Notes under the pieces: generated by a model
What the model was told of the DNA's origin: nothing
The model's input: the letters and a program-made list of their open reading frames with translations, nothing else
Databases searched by the model: none
DNA from: Kitasatospora sp. A2-31
GTDB lineage: Bacteria; Actinomycetota; Actinomycetes; Streptomycetales; Streptomycetaceae
NCBI RefSeq assembly: GCF_022288725.1
Contig: NZ_JAKNTA010000005.1
Location: forward strand, 409,658-473,657
Length of the DNA: 64,000 bases
Reading direction: 5' to 3'
Part shown: in pieces, positions 58,870 to 64,000 of the stretch
How positions within the stretch are numbered: position 1 is the stretch's first letter
Layout of the letters: every line of letters begins with the position of its first letter
Program-made: the position numbers and the translations under genes

Positions 58870-59445
58870 TCAGCCGACGCTGATCCGGACCTCCTTGACG
58901 GCCAGCACCTTGCAGGACGACGCGGGCCCGGCCGTCCCGGAACCGCCCGTCCCGGAACCGGCCGGGGCCGTGGGGGCCGTGCCCGGCCCGCCGGCCCCGC
59001 GGCCGCAGCCGGTGCGGTCGACGAAGTGCCAGGTGAGCGTGGTGGATCCGGCGGTGGCGGCGGTCCAGGTCTGGCGGACGGTGTGGCCGCAGCCGGCCGA
59101 GTCGGCCGGGCAACTGCTCAGCGGGGTGTCCGGGCCCCGGCGGACGACCGCCGGATCGCCCTCGCCGGCGAGCTGCCAGCCGTGCGGCAGCGGCGCCGAG
59201 GTCAGGCTGACGCCCAGCGAGCCGCCGACCGCGAGGTGGACCTCGGAGGGCGGGAAGGCGGGCTGGCGGCCCCCTCCCACCGCGTCCGCGTCCTGGTCGG
59301 CGGGCAGTGCGAGGACGGCGTCCGGCTGCCGGTCCGGGCCACCGGCCGCGGAGGAGGAGCAGCCGGCCGCCGCGGCCGCCGCCACGAGGGCGGCGGCGGC
59401 CACGGCGAGACCCCGGTCGAGCGGGCGGCGCCGGCTGCCCGTCAC
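58870..59445 (-). CDS. Lipoprotein with chagasin-like (I42) fold pattern
   Basis: A 191-aa lipoprotein: Arg-rich start, hydrophobic Ala-rich segment and lipobox AAAAAGC, with Cys near residue 29. The mature part follows the order of strands and loops in inhibitors of cysteine peptidases: VHLAVGGSLGVSLTSAPLPH then GWQL in place of the NPTTG loop, GCGHTVRQTWTAATAGSTTL and TWHFVDR in place of GxGG...F-x-A-x-x-x-G...L-x-Y-x-R-P-W, and a final beta strand KVLAVKEVRISV. Loop residues are not canonical, so inhibition is a hypothesis. The GTG overlaps the upstream gene stop. Last gene of the WXG/protease operon. Confidence 0.7.
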   Translation of the reverse strand: MTGSRRRPLDRGLAVAAAALVAAAAAAGCSSSAAGGPDRQPDAVLALPADQDADAVGGGRQPAFPPSEVHLAVGGSLGVSLTSAPLPHGWQLAGEGDPAVVRRGPDTPLSSCPADSAGCGHTVRQTWTAATAGSTTLTWHFVDRTGCGRGAGGPGTAPTAPAGSGTGGSGTAGPASSCKVLAVKEVRISVG

Positions 59446-59828
59446 GCGTTCCCCTCCCGGGCGTCGCGCCGCAGCGAGACCAGCGCGGCGACCTCCGCCA
59501 GCCAGCGCGCGAAAAGGTGCTCGCGCCCCAGGTCGGCGCCGGTCGCCGCGGCGGCCTCCAGCCAGCCGCGCACCAGCGTGCGGCCGGGCTCGCCGATGAC
59601 CGGGTCGGGCAGGGCGAGGGCCGCCGCGAAGCCGCCGGCCCGGACGTGCCGGGCCAGGAAGCCCAGCGGGTACGGGCCGATGCCGGCGGCCTCGGCCCGG
59701 TGCGCGGCGGCGATGGCGGCCTCGGTGAACAGGGCCTGGCGCGGGCCGCCGGCGAGCAGCAGGCCGCGGGTGACGGCGGCGGGGACGTCGAGGTCCGCCA
59801 GTTCGGCGTCCGACCGGACGGTGGTCAT
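59442..59828 (-). CDS. Unknown 128-aa helical protein of the WXG/protease operon
   Basis: A small, mostly helical cytoplasmic protein without signal or known domain. It contains HRAEAAGIGPYPLGFLARHV and a C-terminal helix pair with LFARWLAEVAALVSLRR. Its ATG overlaps the stop of the protease-domain gene (ATGA) and its own stop overlaps the lipoprotein start. Tight coupling immediately after a toxin-like gene is the usual place for a chaperone or immunity protein, which is all that can be inferred. Confidence 0.8.
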   Translation of the reverse strand: MTTVRSDAELADLDVPAAVTRGLLLAGGPRQALFTEAAIAAAHRAEAAGIGPYPLGFLARHVRAGGFAAALALPDPVIGEPGRTLVRGWLEAAAATGADLGREHLFARWLAEVAALVSLRRDAREGNA

Positions 59829-61381
59829 TTCGGCAGCTCCAGGGCGGTCGACTTGTCGAGGGGGTGGTCGCCGGGGGTCAGCCCGCCGAGCTGGCTGTTG
59901 ACGAACTGCTCCTCCGTCACCCAGGAGGTGAAGCCCCAGGGGTTGTAGATCTGCAGCCTGTCGCCGTCCCGTCCGATGATCATCATCTGGTGGCCGGAGT
60001 CGCTGTTGCGCACGGTGATCGGGACGGGCAGGCCCTCGTCCACGGACTTCTCGATCCGGGCCAGCGCCGCCCGCCGGTCGTCGTCGTTCTCCAGCTCGAC
60101 GTGCTCGTAGTCGGCGCCGGTGGCCTTGCCGAGGTCCTTGTCGGCCAGGTAGGTCTGGGCCTTGGGGCCGAGGCCGCTGTCCTCCTTGGGATAGGTCTTC
60201 CGGCCGTCGACCTTCTGGCCGTCGATGTACTCGCCGATGTAGGTCTTCTGCAGCCGCTGTTCGAAGTTCTCCGGCGAGTCCGCGCCGGGCACGTCGGGCG
60301 TGCCGCCGGTGGTCAGCTGGTACATCAGCAGCGGGTCCAGCTTCGCCTGGGCGATCACGGTGGACGCGGCCACGCAGTCGCTGACGTTGCGCTGCGAGTA
60401 GACCGAGTACCCGTCGATGTTGACGTTCCGGCCCTGGTAGGTGACGTCGATGTTGTCGGAGGACTCGCGGTCGGTGTCACCGGTGCTGGTCGCCGGCACC
60501 AGATGCTGGGCCAGCCAGGCCGGGTCGTCGCCGTGCGGGTGGATGCCCTCGTCGAACTTCTGGATGTCCGCCACCGAGTGGCCGGCCGCCAGCGCCTTCC
60601 ACAGGTACGCCGCCTCCTCGGGCGACTTGGCGTTGGAGAGCAGCGCACGGAACGCCGCCTGGTCGCCGCCCGGCATCACGCCGAGGGTCTGGGTGGCGCG
60701 GTCCAGCTGGTTGGGCGTGAGGATGTAGCCGTCGTCCTCGCCGGCGCCCGGGTTCTTCTCGGTGGCCAGCACCACGGCCGCGAGCGGGTCGATCGACCCC
60801 TGGCCGGCCCGTTCGGCGCGGGCCTTGGACGCCAGCTGGTTGAGCTTGCTCGCCGTGCTCGTCCCGCAGCTCTCGGCGCGGCGGGCGCCCGACAGCTGGG
60901 CGGCGACGCCGTTCAGGGCCTCCTCCCGGGCGCCCTGGTCGAAGCCGCCCGGGTCCTTGCGCGCCTTCTCCCGGGCGGACTGCAACTGCTGGCGGCCCTG
61001 GGCGTCGACGGACTTCGCCCACTGCAGGTCGTTCGCCCAGGCCTCCAGGACCTTCGCGGCCTCGGCGAGGGTCTCCTTGGAGGTGACCGTCTCCGCCGAC
61101 ATCGCGTGCACCGCCTGGGTGGCGTGCTCGGCCACCGAACCGGTCCAGACCGCGGGCAGCTGGTTGCCGGCTATGCCGGCGAGGTCCTGCGCGGCCTTGC
61201 CGAAGGAGGCGGCCGCCTTGGCGTAGTCCTGGGCACGGGCGCGGATCGCCCCCGGATCGCCGACCGGCTCCGGGACGGCCAGGGCCTTGTCGATCCCCTC
61301 CAGCAACTGGAGGTTGGCGAACATGAGCGAGAACTTCTCGATGCTGTGCTGGGCGCTCTCCAGGTCCTTGACCTTGCTCAT
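59825..61381 (-). CDS. WXG-type protein with C-terminal calpain/papain-like cysteine protease domain
   Basis: A 518-aa protein. Residues 1-145 are long helices with a WxG turn (LPAVWTGSVAEHATQAV, Trp79), as in type VII secretion substrates. A helical middle follows. Residues ~315-500 look like a papain-superfamily peptidase: Gln330 and Cys336 in YSQRNVSDCVAASTVI, His464 in DSGHQMMIIG, and Asn480 in RLQIYNPWGFTSWV, matching the calpain-style Q...C, H, NPWG order. No signal peptide. Encoded after a small WXG100-like protein, with ATGA overlaps on both sides. Probably exported; its target is unknown. Confidence 0.78.
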   Translation of the reverse strand: MSKVKDLESAQHSIEKFSLMFANLQLLEGIDKALAVPEPVGDPGAIRARAQDYAKAAASFGKAAQDLAGIAGNQLPAVWTGSVAEHATQAVHAMSAETVTSKETLAEAAKVLEAWANDLQWAKSVDAQGRQQLQSAREKARKDPGGFDQGAREEALNGVAAQLSGARRAESCGTSTASKLNQLASKARAERAGQGSIDPLAAVVLATEKNPGAGEDDGYILTPNQLDRATQTLGVMPGGDQAAFRALLSNAKSPEEAAYLWKALAAGHSVADIQKFDEGIHPHGDDPAWLAQHLVPATSTGDTDRESSDNIDVTYQGRNVNIDGYSVYSQRNVSDCVAASTVIAQAKLDPLLMYQLTTGGTPDVPGADSPENFEQRLQKTYIGEYIDGQKVDGRKTYPKEDSGLGPKAQTYLADKDLGKATGADYEHVELENDDDRRAALARIEKSVDEGLPVPITVRNSDSGHQMMIIGRDGDRLQIYNPWGFTSWVTEEQFVNSQLGGLTPGDHPLDKSTALELPK

Positions 61382-61734
61382 CGGCCGCCGCCCGCCGGCG
61401 CCAGCGAGGCGGCCAGGGCCTTCTCGGTGTTGCGGTAGTTCGCCGTGGTGGTCGACATCTTCTGCGCCAGCTCGTCCAGGGCGCGCTGGGTGACGTCGAT
61501 CTCCTTCGACCAGTTCTGGTCGAAGGACGACCAGGCGTGGTCCATCCCGAACTCGCCGAAGGCCGTCGACGCGTAGCAGAGCCCGCCCGCGTAGGCGGTC
61601 TTGGCCTCCGCGATGTCGGTCGCCGTCTTGCTCAGCGCCTCGCTGACCCCGTGCAGCCCGGCCACGTTGACGCTGTATCCGCCGGCTCCGCCGTCACCCG
61701 TGCCCCCGGCACCCTGGGCTGGTCCGCCACTCAT
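61378..61734 (-). CDS. WXG100/ESAT-6-like small protein
   Basis: A 118-aa protein. A Gly-rich ~20-residue lead is followed by two long helices separated by a turn with Trp (MDHAWSSFDQNWSKEIDVTQ), typical of the ESX/WXG100 superfamily. It likely partners the larger WXG-type protein encoded next, whose ATG overlaps its stop. GGGGAG lies only a few nt before the ATG. No ESX secretion genes are in the window, so the machinery must be elsewhere. Confidence 0.8.
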   Translation of the reverse strand: MSGGPAQGAGGTGDGGAGGYSVNVAGLHGVSEALSKTATDIAEAKTAYAGGLCYASTAFGEFGMDHAWSSFDQNWSKEIDVTQRALDELAQKMSTTTANYRNTEKALAASLAPAGGGR

Positions 61735-62099
61735 GTCTCCCCGTTCCCCCGTCTCCGGCGCACGTCGCGCGACCGGTGTCGCCCGGCTCCGGTACGTCAG
61801 TCCGTATGGCTCGATGCCCGCGCGACGTGGTGCGGCGCGGGCATCGGGGGATGAGCCTAACGTGTGGCGCGGACCGTGCCGCCAGGCCCTCCGCGACGGT
61901 GCGGGCTGCTCGATTCCTTCACGTTGAGGGCGCGTCGGCTCCGCGTTCTGCCGGGAATCCGCGCCGGGTGTTGGGGCGGTCTTGGGCTTCGGAGTGGAAC
62001 CGGCGCCGGGCGGACGGCGTCCCCGGCCCGGGAAGGGCCGCGGGTGGGCCGCGGGTGGGCCTCGACTGTAACGGGCGGATCGGGTGGACGGCGCGTCGC
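61735..62099. other. Intergenic region upstream of the WXG/protease operon
   Basis: These 365 nt show no gene. The promoter of the minus-strand WXG operon should be here, but no convincing -10/-35 pair was found. The direct repeat GGGCCGCGGGTGGGCC with its copy near 62035-62060 is the only visible structure. Confidence 0.4.
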
Positions 62100-62732
62100 T
62101 CAGAACCGGTGGACGGTGCAGGGAGAGTGCTCGAACGGCATCCTGGCACCCTTGACCGGGCGCAGTTCGGCCTTCCACCGGTTGTCGATCACCCCCCGCC
62201 GCAGGGCGAACAGCTGGTTCGCCCGCTCCGCCAACCGGGCCCGGTACTGCGCGACGACGTCCGCCGCGTTGACGGCCAACTCCCCGACGATCTCCTCCAG
62301 GAGGCAGGTCGCGCAGCCCGGCCCGGGCCGGAGCCGGCAGCGCGGGATGCCGGCACTCTCCAGCCCCCAGAAGGTGAGGTACCCGTCCGGGCTCACGCCG
62401 ACCAGGAACGCCTCGGGTCCGGTCTCCGCGCGGCAGGCGTCCAGCAGGCGTCGCCGCAGCACGACGGGATCGGTCGGGACGATCGGCTTCGCGACGATCC
62501 ACAGCAGCAGGCGGCCGAGGTGGTACGCCGCCGCGAGGCCGAGCGTCGCCCAGCAGGCGGGCACCAGCCAGCCGGGGCCGGAGGAGTAGCCGACCGCCAG
62601 GCCGAGCGCGGACCACCCGTACGCCGACACGGCGTCGCCCGGCGTCGTCCCGGGGCGGAGCCAGAGCCGCAGCACCGACCATGCCGCGAGGACCGGGATC
62701 GCCACCGTGCCCGCGGTCGCCAGCGCGTCCAT
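62100..62732 (-). CDS. Hypothetical membrane protein (210 aa)
   Basis: The N-terminal ~95 residues contain three hydrophobic segments (VAIPVLAAWSVLRLWL, YGWSALGLAVGYSSGPGWLV and CWATLGLAAAYHLGRLLLWI). The rest is cytoplasmic with a Cys pair in RPGPGCATCLLEEIV and a basic C-terminus. No family is recognised. The ATG is preceded by GAGAGGGGG. An upstream in-frame extension of 62 codons is Pro/Gly/Arg-rich and rejected. Confidence 0.75.
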   Translation of the reverse strand: MDALATAGTVAIPVLAAWSVLRLWLRPGTTPGDAVSAYGWSALGLAVGYSSGPGWLVPACWATLGLAAAYHLGRLLLWIVAKPIVPTDPVVLRRRLLDACRAETGPEAFLVGVSPDGYLTFWGLESAGIPRCRLRPGPGCATCLLEEIVGELAVNAADVVAQYRARLAERANQLFALRRGVIDNRWKAELRPVKGARMPFEHSPCTVHRF

Positions 62733-62942
62733 GTCCCGCCCCCTCTCGCTGGTCCCTACTACCTTCTTCCACAAGGCAGTTGGTGGTGAACCAGGAGCGT
62801 GCTGCGGATGCCGTCGGCCCCCTCGGGGCACCAGGGGCGAGCGCTCGGCCGGCCGGGCTCCTCCTGGGCGGATCCGGTCGAGGACCGGGCCCGCGCCGGT
62901 GGAGCCGATGCCGAGCATCCGCCACGGCGGGGCGTGCTACGC

Positions 62943-63146
62943 CTCGGTGCCCGTCACTCCTCGGTGCCCGTCACTCCTCGGCGCCCGTCATGCCTCGGTG
63001 CCCGTCACTCCTCGGCGCCCGTCACTCCTCGGCGCCCGTCATGCCTCGGTGCCCGTCACTCCTCGGTGCCCGTCACTCCTCGGCGCCCGTCATGCCTCGG
63101 TGCCCGTCACTCCTCGGCGCCCGTCATGCCTCGGTGCCCGTCACGC
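62943..63146. repeat. 17-bp tandem repeat, 12 copies
   Basis: Unit CTCGGYGCCCGTCAYKC repeated head-to-tail without spacers. Two main variants (T or C at position 6, CACTC or CATGC at the end) alternate in the order A A B A C B A A B A B A'. The last copy contains the stop codon of the MerR gene. Variants shared between non-adjacent copies suggest expansion by block duplication. Confidence 0.95.
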
Positions 63147-63947
63147 CTCGCGGCCGGTGCCGCTCCCCGCGTCGGCCTCGTCGCGCTGCTCGAGGCGTTG
63201 CCGCAGCAGTTCCTCGTACTCGGCGTGTACCCGGCGGTCCATGGCCAGCGCGAACTGGGCGTCGGTGACGGTCCGGGCCAGCGGGCGCACCCGCAGCACC
63301 TGTTCGGTCAGCCGGGCGGCCTCGCCGGGCGGAAGCGGGGTGTCGGCCGCGAGGGCGCCCAGGAGGTGTTCCCGGGCGAGGGCGGTGAAGACCTCGGCGA
63401 TCGCGTCCACGTGCTCGCGCGTCCGCCGGCTGGCCTCCAGCACCGCCGAGAGCGGCACACCCTCGGCGACGAGGTCCGTGGTCGCGTCCAGCAGCCGGCG
63501 GCTGACGTGGGTGATCCCGTCCTCGTCGACGGTGATGAAGCCCTGGGCGATGGACTCGGCGGTGTTCTCCTCGGTGAGCTGGTCCCCGAAGGTGGCCTTC
63601 AGCTCGTCCCAGTCCAGCCGGACCGCGGTCTCGTCGGACCAGGGGGCGACGATCGCCGCCTCCAGCCCGATCAGCTCGGCGACGTCCCGGCCGCTCTCGC
63701 CGGCGCCGATCAGCTCCGCGATCCCGCCCAGGGTGTGGCCGCGCTCCAGGAGTTCGGCGATCACCCGGAGCCGGGCGAGGTGGGCCTCGCCGTACCAGGC
63801 GATCCGGCCCTCCTTGCGCGGGGGCTGGAGCAGCTTGCGCTCGCGGTAGAAGCGCAGCGTGCGGGTGGTGATGCCGGCCGCCTCGGCCAGCTCCTCCACC
63901 CGGTACTCGCGCTGCTTGTCGTCCGCCGCCGCTCTGACCTTGTCCAC
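63141..63947 (-). CDS. MerR-family transcriptional regulator
   Basis: A 268-aa regulator. The winged-helix DNA-binding domain at about residues 14-80 reads YRVEELAEAAGITTRTLRFY, RERKLLQPPRKEGRIAWYGE and RLRVIAELLERGHTLGGIAE. The long helical C-terminus has no metal-binding Cys motif, so it may sense an organic ligand. GTG 63947 is 7 nt from TATGCT on the minus strand (leaderless). The ATG 4 codons upstream overlaps that -10 and is rejected. The stop lies inside the tandem repeat. Confidence 0.9.
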   Translation of the reverse strand: MDKVRAAADDKQREYRVEELAEAAGITTRTLRFYRERKLLQPPRKEGRIAWYGEAHLARLRVIAELLERGHTLGGIAELIGAGESGRDVAELIGLEAAIVAPWSDETAVRLDWDELKATFGDQLTEENTAESIAQGFITVDEDGITHVSRRLLDATTDLVAEGVPLSAVLEASRRTREHVDAIAEVFTALAREHLLGALAADTPLPPGEAARLTEQVLRVRPLARTVTDAQFALAMDRRVHAEYEELLRQRLEQRDEADAGSGTGREA

Positions 63948-64000
63948 GGCGCTCAGCATAGGACCGCCGATCGTGGAAGTGCGGCGGCCGGGCTTCTTCC

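Noticed and set aside
62943..63146. CRISPR array
   Set aside because: The 17-bp units are contiguous without unique spacers and no cas genes are near.

Overview
The window is very GC-rich, with G or C in almost every third codon position. It has GTG/TTG starts, 4-nt ATGA/GTGA overlaps and many apparently leaderless genes, which together point to a Streptomycetaceae chromosome (Streptomyces, Kitasatospora or a close relative). I saw no rRNA, tRNA, CRISPR array or intact mobile element. All assignments come from reading the sequence and from knowledge of protein families; no database search was run.

Left part (1-13.5 kb). It holds the start of a GT1 glycosyltransferase cut by the window edge, a small GlsB-type membrane protein, an aldo/keto reductase and TetR regulator pair with a palindromic operator over the promoter, an M20 metallopeptidase preceded by a possible coupled small ORF, and the complete paaABCDE phenylacetyl-CoA epoxidase operon. 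The operon ends in a perfect hairpin shared with a convergent flavin monooxygenase. Three small conserved genes follow (YbjQ-type, an unknown, a TPR-like protein).

Secondary-metabolite locus 1 (13.5-22.5 kb). An ATP-grasp peptide ligase, MDR reductase, MaoC-type dehydratase, PLP alpha-oxoamine synthase, CitE/HpcH aldolase, nSTAND regulator and amidinotransferase lie together. This is the enzyme set known for the ketomemicin class of carbonylmethylene pseudopeptides. Repeated GAACAA/TTGTTC motifs occur in its intergenic regions.

Middle part (22.5-40.4 kb). It contains a PTH2-like protein, an ABC exporter with two sister permeases and a divergent two-component system, the modABC molybdate uptake operon with a promoter and operator, an MHYT membrane protein, an orphan ECF sigma factor behind a perfect CRP-like site, a C4-dicarboxylate symporter with a CitA/DcuS-type two-component system, a PH-domain protein and a methyltransferase.

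Secondary-metabolite locus 2 (40.5-57.7 kb). This is a NIS-type siderophore locus. Diaminobutyrate aminotransferase and decarboxylase genes run on the + strand. A long minus-strand transcription unit carries ABC uptake genes, an ATP-grasp ligase, two IucA/IucC synthetases, an MFS exporter and a type III PLP decarboxylase. A divergent FhuF-like Fe-S protein is also present. Three DtxR/IdeR-type iron boxes sit at the three promoters. No N-hydroxylase or acetyltransferase is present, so a carboxylate-type product is likelier than a hydroxamate. An inositol monophosphatase and a cytochrome P450 remnant separate the two arms.

Right part (57.7-64 kb). It has VOC and GNAT proteins and then a four-gene operon: a WXG100-like protein, a WXG-type protein with a calpain/papain-like cysteine protease domain, a 128-aa unknown and a lipoprotein with a chagasin-like (I42) pattern. 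I read this operon as a possible secreted protease with its own inhibitor. A membrane protein, a 12-copy 17-bp tandem repeat and a MerR regulator close the window.
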